Below, piece after piece: positions 1 through 6,467 of a stretch of DNA of 20,503 nt; the first letter of the stretch is position 1; every line of letters starts with the position of its first letter. The DNA is taken from the IMG/VR virus record IMGVR_UViG_3300047319_001671, positions 1-20,503 of that record. One strand, given 5' to 3'. A program made the translations under genes and the position numbers. This DNA is from a virus. The notes beneath the pieces were generated by a model. It saw only the letters and a program-made list of their open reading frames with translations. It was not told where the DNA came from and ran no database searches.

Positions 1-20
1 GCGTTTTGCGAGAGATACTC

Positions 21-77
21 CGTTACGTAACCGACCAGCCCCGCAACACCCGTAACGTAACGCCGGGAGAGTAACGG
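21..77. promoter_or_regulatory. Palindromic GTAAC-rich sites upstream of the packaging operon
   Basis: Bases 22-31 are the perfect 10-bp palindrome GTTACGTAAC. A related copy, CGTAACGTAACG, lies at 51-62, and a further GTAACGG at 71-77 runs into the first start codon. Clustered AT-richer palindromes directly before the first gene of a late operon suit an operator or activator site. The function is inferred only; no convincing -35/-10 pair is visible in the 76 bases available. Confidence 0.35.
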
Positions 78-307
78 TGGGCCTCACCAACGCCGAACGC
101 CAGGCGGCCTACCGTGCTCGGAAGCGCGCGGAGGTCGCCCCGGAGCCCGAAAACCCTCCCGAAGCTCGGCTGAGAGCCCGCATCCTCGAACTCGAGGAGG
201 AAGTGCGGCACCTCAAGGCCGAGCTGGCCCTGCGAAGCCGCGTCGCGCCGAGACCGGGACCGTCGTTCAACTCCCGACCCTTCACGCCGGTGCCAAAAAG
301 CCGCTGA
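77..307 (+). CDS. Small basic coiled-coil protein, candidate small terminase subunit
   Basis: This is a 76-residue protein encoded directly before the large terminase, the usual place of the small terminase (DNA-recognition) subunit. It opens with a basic stretch at residues 5-18 (NAERQAAYRARKRA), a motif common in small phage proteins. A proline-rich linker (21-29) follows, then a helix with clean heptad spacing (L32, I36, L39, V43, L46, L50) that should form a coiled coil. The layout resembles a bZIP DNA-binding protein, though the classic bZIP signature is not matched exactly. The tail (56-76) is rich in Pro, Arg and Ser. The GTG start has a purine-rich GGGAGA about 7 bases upstream. The TGA stop overlaps a CTG that is the best candidate start of the terminase (CTGA, 304-307). 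Small terminases are usually longer with a clear HTH, so the role is inferred mainly from position. Confidence 0.6.
   Translation: MGLTNAERQAAYRARKRAEVAPEPENPPEARLRARILELEEEVRHLKAELALRSRVAPRPGPSFNSRPFTPVPKSR
295..299 (+). other. A-run, possible -1 slip site joining the small gene to the terminase
   Basis: The upstream gene reads CCA AAA AGC CGC TGA. A lysyl-tRNA on AAA (296-298) could re-pair one base back on AAA (295-297) and enter the terminase frame. It is not a full X-XXY-YYZ heptamer, because the preceding codon re-pairs poorly (GCC for CCA). It is recorded as a weaker alternative to CTG initiation at 304. Confidence 0.2.
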
Positions 308-1752
308 GGCCCTTCACCCTGCCCCACTTTCGGGCCTGGGCGGCCGATCTGGTCCTCGACACCGAGGAAGCGTGGCATCCGGAGGACTTCCAGGAGGCAT
401 TCGCCGAGGATCTGTTCGCCGGCGTGCCCGAATGCTGGCTTCTCGTGCCCGAGGGCAATGGCAAGACCACCCTGATCGCCGGTCTGGCCCTCTATCACAT
501 CGAGCACAAGCCGTTTGCCGCCGTTCCGGTCGCCGCGAGCTCGCGGGAGCAGGCCGAGAACGTCTACCGACAGGCCGAAGGCTTCGTCCTCCGGTCGGAG
601 CGGCTCTACCAGCCGGTCCACAGCGCCATCGCGGCGGCCAAGGGCAAGCGCAAGACGGACGTCCCGCGCTTTCTGTGCCTCGAGGGCTACCGGCGGATCA
701 ACCACCACGCCGGCGGGCGCATCCAGATCTTCGCGGCAGATGATCGACACGGCGACGGGGTCATCCCGACGCTCGCGATCATCGACGAGATGCATCGCCA
801 CCAGGACCTTCGCCTCTATCGGACATGGTCGGGCAAGCTCGCCAAGCGTGGCGGCCAGCTCGCGGGCATCTCGACGGCCGGCGAGCCCGGCTCCGACTTC
901 GAGCTGACCAGGGCGAAGATCCTCGAGTCGGCGACCACGAGCCGGCTCGGCTCCTATGTCCATGCGCGGACTCCCCGCGTCGTTCTCCACGAATGGGCTC
1001 TCGCACCCGGCGCCGAGCCCGACGACATGGTCGCAGTCAAGGCTGCCAACCCGTTCTCGGGCATCACCCTCGAGATGCTGGCCGAGAAGTTCGAGAGCCC
1101 GACCATGACGCTCTCGCGCTGGTCGCGGTTCGTCTGCAACCGACCGACGCGCGAGATCGAGTCCTGGCTCGGCTCGGACGGTGACAGCCTGTGGACCGAT
1201 CTCGCGGAACCGTACGAGTTCGACGATGGCCCGGTCTACCTCGGGGTGGACGTCGGACTGAAGCGTGACTCGACGGCCGTGGTCGCGGTCCAGTACGACG
1301 CCGACCAGGTCCTCCACGCGGTCGCCCGCTTCTGGATCCCGACCGATCAGCAGTCGGTCGACGTGACCGACGTCATGCAGCACATCCGGACGCTGGCCGC
1401 GGAGCACGACGTCCAGGCGGTCAGCTATGACCCGCGGTTCTTCGACGTCCCGGCCAAGATGCTCCTCGACGAGGGGATCCCAATGAACGACATCCCCCAG
1501 TCGGTCGAGCGGATGACCACGATCTGCGGCGACCTCCTCGCCCTGATCCGGACCGGCAGCCTCCGGCATGACGGCAACGAGGTCCTCACCAATCACGTCC
1601 TCAATGCCGTGCCGCGCTTCAACGAGCACGGCTTCACCCTCCAGAAGTCGAAGTCCCACGGCCGCATCGACGGCTGCATCGCCCTCGCCCTGGCCGCTGA
1701 CAGGGCGGTTCGGCAGGAGACGGTCGCGGAGACGCACTTCGCATGGGCGTGA
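304..1752 (+). CDS. terL: Terminase large subunit (ATPase-nuclease packaging motor)
   Basis: This is the motor that pumps DNA into the prohead and cuts it. Numbered from CTG at 304 it is 482 residues. The N-terminal ATPase has a Walker A-like loop VPEGNGKTT (K54) and a Walker B strand LAIIDEMH (D161, E162). The C-terminal RNase H-like nuclease shows acidic residues in YLGVDVGLKRDS (D316, D322), SYDPRFF and GRIDGC (D456). The start is a problem. The first ATG, GTG or TTG in frame is GTG 424, only 13 codons before the catalytic lysine. Yet the frame is open and terminase-like upstream (FTLPHFRAWAADLVLD, then HPEDFQEAFAEDLFAGVPE). CTG 304 overlaps the previous stop as CTGA, matching the ATGA/GTGA couplings elsewhere in this window. 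A -1 slip on the A-run at 295-299 is an alternative. The 3' end overlaps the portal gene by 10 bases. Function is sure; the start is not. Confidence 0.9.
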   Translation: MRPFTLPHFRAWAADLVLDTEEAWHPEDFQEAFAEDLFAGVPECWLLVPEGNGKTTLIAGLALYHIEHKPFAAVPVAASSREQAENVYRQAEGFVLRSERLYQPVHSAIAAAKGKRKTDVPRFLCLEGYRRINHHAGGRIQIFAADDRHGDGVIPTLAIIDEMHRHQDLRLYRTWSGKLAKRGGQLAGISTAGEPGSDFELTRAKILESATTSRLGSYVHARTPRVVLHEWALAPGAEPDDMVAVKAANPFSGITLEMLAEKFESPTMTLSRWSRFVCNRPTREIESWLGSDGDSLWTDLAEPYEFDDGPVYLGVDVGLKRDSTAVVAVQYDADQVLHAVARFWIPTDQQSVDVTDVMQHIRTLAAEHDVQAVSYDPRFFDVPAKMLLDEGIPMNDIPQSVERMTTICGDLLALIRTGSLRHDGNEVLTNHVLNAVPRFNEHGFTLQKSKSHGRIDGCIALALAADRAVRQETVAETHFAWA

Positions 1753-3215
1753 TCGACCGCCTCAGGGACACGTTCGACCCGCTCCGCTACGCCGCGATCC
1801 CGCCGGCGCTGCCGTACATCGACAACTTCTGGCCGTACATCAACTCCAACGGCAACACCTACCCGATGGGGCTGACGACCAGCATCAAGGGCGAGAAGCA
1901 AGAGGAGCCCGACCCGTCCTTCGAGGGCTACACCAAGGTCGGCGGCGCCAACGGCATCATCTTCGCCTGCATGGCGGCGCACCTCCGGCTCTTCAGCCAG
2001 GCCCGCTTCCAGTGGCAGCGGATGAGCGGTGGGCGACCGGGCGACCTGTTCGGCACCGCCGAGCTCGGCATCCTCGAGAAGCCGTGGCCGGGCGGCGTCA
2101 CCGCCGACCTGCTCGGCCGGGCCAGCCAGCACGCCGACTACGCGGGCAACTTCTTCGCCACCCGGCGCAAGAACCGGATTGTCTGGATGCGCCCGACGTG
2201 GGTCGACATCGTCCTCGGCTCCAACAGCGACCCCGACGTCACCTCGGTCGACCTCGATGCCGAGATCCTCGGCTACATCTACTACCCCGGTGGCAAGCTC
2301 AGCCGGAACACGCCCGTCGCGCTCCTCGCCTCCGAGGTCGCGCACTACGCGCCGATCCCTGACCCGCTCGCGAGCTACCGCGGGATGTCCTGGCTGACGC
2401 CGGTCATCCGCGAGACGATGGGCGACAACGCGGCGACCGCCCACAAGCTCGCCTTCTTCGAGAACGGCGCGACGGCAAACCTCGTCCTGAAGCGGAATGA
2501 CCCCCTGACCCAGGTCGCCTTCGACGAGTGGGTCGACAAGGTGAACTCAGGTCACCGGGGCGTGGCCAACGCCTACAAGACCTTCTTCCTCGACAACGGG
2601 GCGGACGCGACGGTCGTCGGCGCGAACATGCAGCAGATGGAGTTCGCCGTCACCCAGTCGGCCGGCGAGGTCCGGATCGCGGTCGCGGCGGGCATCCCCG
2701 CCCCGGTCCTCGGCATCCTCGAGGGCCTCCAGGGCAGCGCCCTCAACGCGGGCAACTTCTCGGCCGCCCGCCGCCTCTACGCCGACATGTGGGCGCGCCC
2801 GTCGTGGGGCAACTTCGCCGCCTCGATGGAGGTCCTCGTCCCGGCCCCGTCGAACGCCCGCCTCTGGTACGACGCGAGGGACATCCCGTTCCTCGCCGAG
2901 GACGAGAAGGACGCGGCCGACATCCAGCAGGTCAAGGCCCAGACCGTCCGCTCGTTCATCGACGGCGGGTTCAAGGCCGACGACGCCATCAAGGCAGTCG
3001 AGGCCGGCGACATCGGCCTCCTGATCGGCAAGCACACGGGCCTCTTCAGCGTCCAGCTCCAGGCCCCCGGCTCGACCAAGATGCCCGCCGGCGAGGTCCC
3101 CGGCGAGACGCCGGTCGGCGCCGGCGCCAAGCCCGAGACCATCCCGGCCGGGGACACCAGCACGAAGCCACTCGCCGTCGGCTCCAGCAAGCCGACCAAC
3201 GGGAGCAAGCCATGA
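1743..3215 (+). CDS. Portal protein (HK97-like)
   Basis: The portal is the dodecameric ring at one capsid vertex through which DNA enters and leaves and to which terminase and the neck attach. The 490-residue length is typical of the HK97/SPP1-like portal family. Internal features fit: an early helical stretch (ANGIIFACMAAHLRLFSQARF), the mid-region YAGNFFATRRKNRIVWMRP with a VASEV-like turn, and the segment GVANAYKTFFLDNGADATVVGANMQ, matching the family pattern in which a strand follows a KxxxLxxG element. The conserved-looking piece RIAVAAGIPAPVLGILEG is followed by SALNAGNFSAARRLYADMW, corresponding to the region just before the C-terminal clip/crown in this family. The last 45 residues are rich in Pro, Gly and Lys and probably disordered. 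Its ATG lies inside the terminase 3' end, and its stop overlaps the next start as ATGA at 3212, so translation is probably coupled on both sides. Confidence 0.92.
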   Translation: MGVIDRLRDTFDPLRYAAIPPALPYIDNFWPYINSNGNTYPMGLTTSIKGEKQEEPDPSFEGYTKVGGANGIIFACMAAHLRLFSQARFQWQRMSGGRPGDLFGTAELGILEKPWPGGVTADLLGRASQHADYAGNFFATRRKNRIVWMRPTWVDIVLGSNSDPDVTSVDLDAEILGYIYYPGGKLSRNTPVALLASEVAHYAPIPDPLASYRGMSWLTPVIRETMGDNAATAHKLAFFENGATANLVLKRNDPLTQVAFDEWVDKVNSGHRGVANAYKTFFLDNGADATVVGANMQQMEFAVTQSAGEVRIAVAAGIPAPVLGILEGLQGSALNAGNFSAARRLYADMWARPSWGNFAASMEVLVPAPSNARLWYDARDIPFLAEDEKDAADIQQVKAQTVRSFIDGGFKADDAIKAVEAGDIGLLIGKHTGLFSVQLQAPGSTKMPAGEVPGETPVGAGAKPETIPAGDTSTKPLAVGSSKPTNGSKP

Positions 3216-5413
3216 CCGACGAGATCCGCCACGGTCCGACCGAGAACCTCTATCGGGCGATGCCCGGCGGCGTCCTCTCCGACGATGGCAAGACCCTGAC
3301 CGTCAGGCTCGCCCCCCACGAGCAATGGGCCGAGATCAACTCGAAGTCCGAGGGGCGCTTCATGGAGCGGTTCACCCGGACCGCCTACAAGAAGTCGATG
3401 GCCGAGCACGCCCCGAAGATCCTGTTCCAGCACGGGCAGGACCCCGAGATCGGCGACAAGCCGATCGCCACGACCGACGAGGTCGGCAGCGACGCGACCA
3501 GCCCCTACGCCCGTGGCCGTCTTCTCGATGGCGTGCCCGAGCTCGTCATCGACGGCATCCGCAAGGGCGTCTACGGCGCCTCGCACCGCTTCAGCGTCGT
3601 CCGCGAGACGTGGGACGACCGCCCGGTCGGCGGCAACCACAACCCGGAGCGGCTGCCCGAGCGGACGATCGGCGAGGCCCAGCTGCTCGAGCTCGGCCCC
3701 GTGACGTGGCCCGCCTACGCGGGGGCTTCGACCGCCCTGCGCTCCCTCACCGACGAGTACACCCAATCCCCCGAGCCGGAAGCACCCTCCCTCGACGCCG
3801 CGGCTCTGCCGCACCTCGAGCCGGAGCGCCGCGATGAGCCGGACCCGCCGCCGCCGGTAGCGGCAGTCATCGCAGCGACGGACCCGCCGGAAGGCGGGTC
3901 TTCTGATTCAAGGAGCGAACCCGTGGCCGATATCAGCCAGTACCGCAACCTCGACGAGATGGGCGCCCGCGTCCGGGAGCTCGACGCCGAGATCAAGCGC
4001 AGCTCCGAGATCCCGGGCCTCCTGCCGGAGAAGGAGCAGGCCGAGTTCGACGAGAAGGTCGCCGAGCGGGCGCAGCTCGAGCACGCCATGACGTCATGGC
4101 GCAGCAGGCTCGCCCAGGTCCGCGCCGCTGCCGAGGACGACGAGAAGGTCGACCCCGTCACGCCGCGCGTCTACCCGACGCCGACGGTCATCCGCGACAC
4201 CGACATGTTCGACTTCGACGGCGTCGAGAAGCGCGGCAAGTCGCCCGAGCACCGCGCCCAGCTGTATCGCGACAACGCGATGCGGATCACCGAGCAGGCG
4301 ACCTTCCCGCACCCGGACACCGACACCCAGGCGACCCGCGACCGGATGGCGTGGCTGCTCGACAACCACGACACCGAGGACAAGCAGCTCGCCAAGCGGT
4401 TCATGGCGACCGGCAGCCCCCTCTACCGCCGGGCGTTCAAGAAGATGATCCTCGGCCAGACCCTCACCCCCGAGGAGCAGCGTGGTACCGCCCTCGCGGT
4501 CGGCGTGGACGGCACGGGTGGTTTCGCCATCCCGGTCATCTTCGACCTCAGCGTCATCGCGATCGGCGTCCACTCGGGCGCGGTCAACCCCTACCGGGCC
4601 GTCTGCCGCGTCGTGCCGATCGTCGGCACCGACACGTGGAACGCCCTGACGGCGACCGTGGTCACCGCGACCCGGACGACGGAAGCGGCCCCCGCCATCG
4701 AGCAGGGTCCGACCTTCGCCCAGCCCCAGTACATCGTGAAGCGCGTCCAGGCGCAGATCACCTACTCGATGGAAGTCGCGCAGGACCGGACGGACATCGA
4801 GTCCGCGATGGCCACGCTCATCCAGGAAGCCAAGGACAACGAGGAAGAGACCTCGTGGGCGACCGGCGCCGGCGGCGGCTCGGCCTCGATCGGCGTCGGG
4901 CCGGTCAGCGGCACCTCGGGCGCGTACACGGCAGTTGCCGGTGCGGGCTCGGGCGTCATCGCCGAAGGCGACCTGACCGCGACGGAGGCGGCCCTCCCGG
5001 TCCGCCACCGCTTCGGGGCGCAATGGTTCTTCAACCGCACCAACATCCGGAAGATCCAGTCGCTCGAGACCACGGGCGGCAAGCTCTTCGGCGGAAGCAT
5101 CTACTTCCCGTCCGTCGGGCAGGTCGACCTCTCGGCGGTCGGCAACACCGGCCTCCGCCTCCTCGGCTACCCGGTCAACGAGTCGCCGTCGCTGCCCGTG
5201 GCAACGACCACGACCATCACGATCGGGACGCTGCTGAACCCCCAGCAGTACGTCATCGTCGACCGCATCGGGATGAGCCTCCAGATCATCCCGTTCGTCT
5301 TCGGCTCAGGCCAGGGCAACCTCGTCACCGGCCAGCAGGCGCTGTACGCCATGTGGCGGAACACCGCGGCTCCGCTGAACGTGGATGCCGGCCGGACCCT
5401 TCGCTTCCTGTAA
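3212..5413 (+). CDS. Prohead maturation protease fused in frame to major capsid protein
   Basis: A single 733-residue reading frame carries two proteins that are normally separate. Residues 1-180 are an HK97-type (peptidase U35/S78) prohead protease with likely catalytic H74 (LFQHGQD), S124 (YGASHRFS) and E155 (IGEAQL...VTWPAYA); the S-E spacing is close to that of HK97 gp4. Residues 185-237 are a proline-rich linker. From about residue 238 comes the capsid protein: a helical, coiled-coil delta/scaffold-like region (240-320), then the HK97-fold shell domain ending in a typical YVIVDRIGMSLQI segment. In many phages the protease removes the delta domain during maturation; cleavage here is inferred. 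An internal GTG at 3923 with AAGGAG before it probably makes most of the capsid protein separately. The start ATG 3212 overlaps the portal stop (ATGA). Longer in-frame starts upstream fall inside the portal gene and are rejected. Confidence 0.88.
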   Translation: MTDEIRHGPTENLYRAMPGGVLSDDGKTLTVRLAPHEQWAEINSKSEGRFMERFTRTAYKKSMAEHAPKILFQHGQDPEIGDKPIATTDEVGSDATSPYARGRLLDGVPELVIDGIRKGVYGASHRFSVVRETWDDRPVGGNHNPERLPERTIGEAQLLELGPVTWPAYAGASTALRSLTDEYTQSPEPEAPSLDAAALPHLEPERRDEPDPPPPVAAVIAATDPPEGGSSDSRSEPVADISQYRNLDEMGARVRELDAEIKRSSEIPGLLPEKEQAEFDEKVAERAQLEHAMTSWRSRLAQVRAAAEDDEKVDPVTPRVYPTPTVIRDTDMFDFDGVEKRGKSPEHRAQLYRDNAMRITEQATFPHPDTDTQATRDRMAWLLDNHDTEDKQLAKRFMATGSPLYRRAFKKMILGQTLTPEEQRGTALAVGVDGTGGFAIPVIFDLSVIAIGVHSGAVNPYRAVCRVVPIVGTDTWNALTATVVTATRTTEAAPAIEQGPTFAQPQYIVKRVQAQITYSMEVAQDRTDIESAMATLIQEAKDNEEETSWATGAGGGSASIGVGPVSGTSGAYTAVAGAGSGVIAEGDLTATEAALPVRHRFGAQWFFNRTNIRKIQSLETTGGKLFGGSIYFPSVGQVDLSAVGNTGLRLLGYPVNESPSLPVATTTTITIGTLLNPQQYVIVDRIGMSLQIIPFVFGSGQGNLVTGQQALYAMWRNTAAPLNVDAGRTLRFL
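3881..3900 (+). promoter_or_regulatory. GNRA-capped hairpin before the internal capsid start
   Basis: An 8-bp perfect stem (GACCCGCC at 3881-3888 pairs with GGCGGGTC at 3893-3900) is closed by the stable tetraloop GGAA. It lies in the protease-capsid linker, 9 bases before AAGGAG. It could slow ribosomes, mark an RNA processing end, or keep the capsid ribosome site open. It lacks a real U-run, so termination is unlikely. Confidence 0.5.
3923..5413 (+). CDS. Major capsid protein from internal start (HK97 fold)
   Basis: This is an internal initiation product of 496 residues in the same frame as the upstream protease. GTG 3923 is preceded by AAGGAG (3910-3915) with a 7-base spacer, the clearest Shine-Dalgarno sequence in the region. 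The product starts MADISQYRNLDEMGARVRE, a charged coiled-coil start usual for HK97-type capsid precursors. The shell domain has the expected features: an early GTALAVGVDGTGGFAIPVIF segment, QPQYIVKRVQAQITYSMEVAQD near the spine helix and strand, and a C-terminal segment from about the QQYVIVDRIGM motif. A capsid needs several hundred copies of this protein and far fewer of the protease. Independent initiation therefore solves a dosage problem that the fusion would create. Whether the fused form is also made and built into the head is unknown. Confidence 0.75.
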   Translation: MADISQYRNLDEMGARVRELDAEIKRSSEIPGLLPEKEQAEFDEKVAERAQLEHAMTSWRSRLAQVRAAAEDDEKVDPVTPRVYPTPTVIRDTDMFDFDGVEKRGKSPEHRAQLYRDNAMRITEQATFPHPDTDTQATRDRMAWLLDNHDTEDKQLAKRFMATGSPLYRRAFKKMILGQTLTPEEQRGTALAVGVDGTGGFAIPVIFDLSVIAIGVHSGAVNPYRAVCRVVPIVGTDTWNALTATVVTATRTTEAAPAIEQGPTFAQPQYIVKRVQAQITYSMEVAQDRTDIESAMATLIQEAKDNEEETSWATGAGGGSASIGVGPVSGTSGAYTAVAGAGSGVIAEGDLTATEAALPVRHRFGAQWFFNRTNIRKIQSLETTGGKLFGGSIYFPSVGQVDLSAVGNTGLRLLGYPVNESPSLPVATTTTITIGTLLNPQQYVIVDRIGMSLQIIPFVFGSGQGNLVTGQQALYAMWRNTAAPLNVDAGRTLRFL

Positions 5414-5421
5414 GTCACCAG

Positions 5422-5450
5422 AGGGGCGGCGAACCCATCCCGCCGCCCCT
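5422..5450 (+). terminator. Hairpin after the capsid gene (attenuator or mRNA stabiliser)
   Basis: This is a perfect 10-bp GC-rich stem, AGGGGCGGCG (5422-5431) with CGCCGCCCCT (5441-5450), around a 9-base loop. It begins 9 bases after the capsid stop. No U-tract follows, so it is better read as a partial terminator or 3' end protector of the capsid mRNA than as a full stop signal. Confidence 0.5.
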
Positions 5451-5472
5451 CCAACCTCCTCGAGGAGACCTC

Positions 5473-5727
5473 ATGGCGAAGGACAGCATCTTCCAGGTCA
5501 CGACGGCGTTCGTCATCACGATCGACGGCCGCGACGTCGAGTACCACGCGGGCGAGATCGTCGATGCCGACGACCCCGCCTACAAGCGCGTGCCCGAGCA
5601 CTTCGGCCCGGTCGAGTTCAAGCACCGCGCCGCGAAGGCCGCGAAGCCGGTCGAGCAGGCCACCGCCGCTCCGGGCGAGCAGCGCGCCGGCCAAGCCGTA
5701 AGCCTCGCCTCCATGAGGGGGCAGTAG
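5473..5727 (+). CDS. Small protein after the major capsid gene, unknown function
   Basis: This 84-residue protein has the look of small proteins often coded just after phage capsid genes. The first 55 residues form a compact beta-rich part (FQVTTAFVITIDGRDVEYHAGEIVDADDPAYKR, then VPEHFGPVEF) with the pattern 'G-x-x-V-x-x-x-x-P-x-x-K-x-x-P-x-x-F'. The last 30 residues are Ala/Lys/Gln-rich and probably disordered. The ATG has GAGGAG (5462-5467) 5 bases upstream, and the gene follows the post-capsid hairpin. The stop TAG is directly followed by the next ATG. A head-completion or capsid-vertex role is plausible from position only. Confidence 0.7.
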   Translation: MAKDSIFQVTTAFVITIDGRDVEYHAGEIVDADDPAYKRVPEHFGPVEFKHRAAKAAKPVEQATAAPGEQRAGQAVSLASMRGQ

Positions 5728-6330
5728 ATGGGCCTGACCTTCACCAACACCGCCGTCTCCACGGCCGCGGTCACCAACCGCTTCGTCGTCTCGACCAACA
5801 TGAAGGTCGGGACCTACACGATCGCCAACGCCTCCCCGACATGGAGCGGCGGCTGCCTCGTGACCATCACCCACACGACCGTGACCGGCACCGACACGCT
5901 CGGCACCATCACGATCGCCGGGACGGGCGTCAACGGCCAGCCCCTCACCGAGATCATGACCCCGGTCGCGGACTCGACGGCGACCAGCGTCAACGCCTTC
6001 CGCACCGTCACCAGCGCGACGGGCGCGGGCTGGGTCATCAACACCGGCAACGACACGATCGTCATCGGCTGCGCCGCGGGCAATATCGCCTGTGGCTCGC
6101 AGGGCACGCTCGGCGGCGTCCTCGTCAACAACCTCGTGGCGGCTGCCGTGACGATCAGCGACGCGAGCCGGACGATCATCACGATCCCCGCCTCGCAGGC
6201 CGCGGGCACCCTCTACTCGTTCGGCCAGCTCGGCGTGGACTTCGGCGGGCGCCTCGTGGTCAGCACGACCTCGACCAACGACATCACCGTCTTCCACACG
6301 AGCACCAGCCCGGCGAGCTACTCGCTGTGA
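5728..6330 (+). CDS. Beta-rich protein, candidate capsid decoration protein
   Basis: This 200-residue protein is almost entirely Thr/Ser/Val/Ile/Gly-rich and without charged helices, so it should be beta-sandwich or beta-helix-like. Strand-like repeats such as TNRFVVSTNM, YTIANASPTW, CLVTITHTTVTGTDTLGTITIAGTG and AAAVTISDASRTIITIPAS run throughout. No signal peptide or membrane helix is seen. The end HTSTSPASYSL looks like a final strand. It sits two genes after the capsid gene with GAGGGGGC just before the ATG, which favours a head-surface (decoration) role, but no specific family is recognised. A short fibre or appendage is the main alternative. Its TGA overlaps the next GTG (GTGA at 6327). 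Confidence 0.7.
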   Translation: MGLTFTNTAVSTAAVTNRFVVSTNMKVGTYTIANASPTWSGGCLVTITHTTVTGTDTLGTITIAGTGVNGQPLTEIMTPVADSTATSVNAFRTVTSATGAGWVINTGNDTIVIGCAAGNIACGSQGTLGGVLVNNLVAAAVTISDASRTIITIPASQAAGTLYSFGQLGVDFGGRLVVSTTSTNDITVFHTSTSPASYSL

Positions 6331-6467
6331 ACGCCACCGTCGAGCTGGCCCTCGCCATCGTGGCCCTGATCCTCGCGGCGATCGAGGAGTTCCGGGCGCA
6401 GGGCCAGTCGCTCCTCGCGTGGGCGGTCATCGCCCTCGCGGTCATCGTCGTCCTGACCCACCTATGA
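6327..6467 (+). CDS. 46-residue membrane peptide
   Basis: This very short gene uses a GTG that overlaps the previous stop (GTGA) and ends in an ATGA overlap with the next gene. The tight coupling on both sides argues that it is real. The product has two hydrophobic segments (about residues 4-20 and 28-45) separated by the charged link EEFRAQGQ. It should form a small two-pass hairpin in the cytoplasmic membrane. A membrane peptide inside a head gene cluster is odd. Holins are often of this shape but are usually longer and lie next to an endolysin, and none is seen here. Function unknown. Confidence 0.6.
   Translation: MNATVELALAIVALILAAIEEFRAQGQSLLAWAVIALAVIVVLTHL

Noticed and set aside
109-1737. 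Long open frame on the minus strand opposite the terminase gene
   Set aside because: It is antisense to a clear terminase, Arg/Asp/Gly/Val-heavy, has no recognisable motif, and is explained by the high GC content.
2528-3211. Upstream extension of the protease frame into the portal gene
   Set aside because: The extension is Arg/Gly/Pro-rich, lies fully inside the portal gene, and the ATG at 3212 with ATGA overlap is a far better start.
5167-6297. Long minus-strand frame across the post-capsid genes
   Set aside because: Composition is typical of a GC shadow, and it lies opposite three coupled plus-strand genes.
6327-6467. Holin assignment for the 46-residue membrane peptide
   Set aside because: Shape alone fits, but there is no endolysin nearby and it lies inside the head gene block, so no function was assigned.
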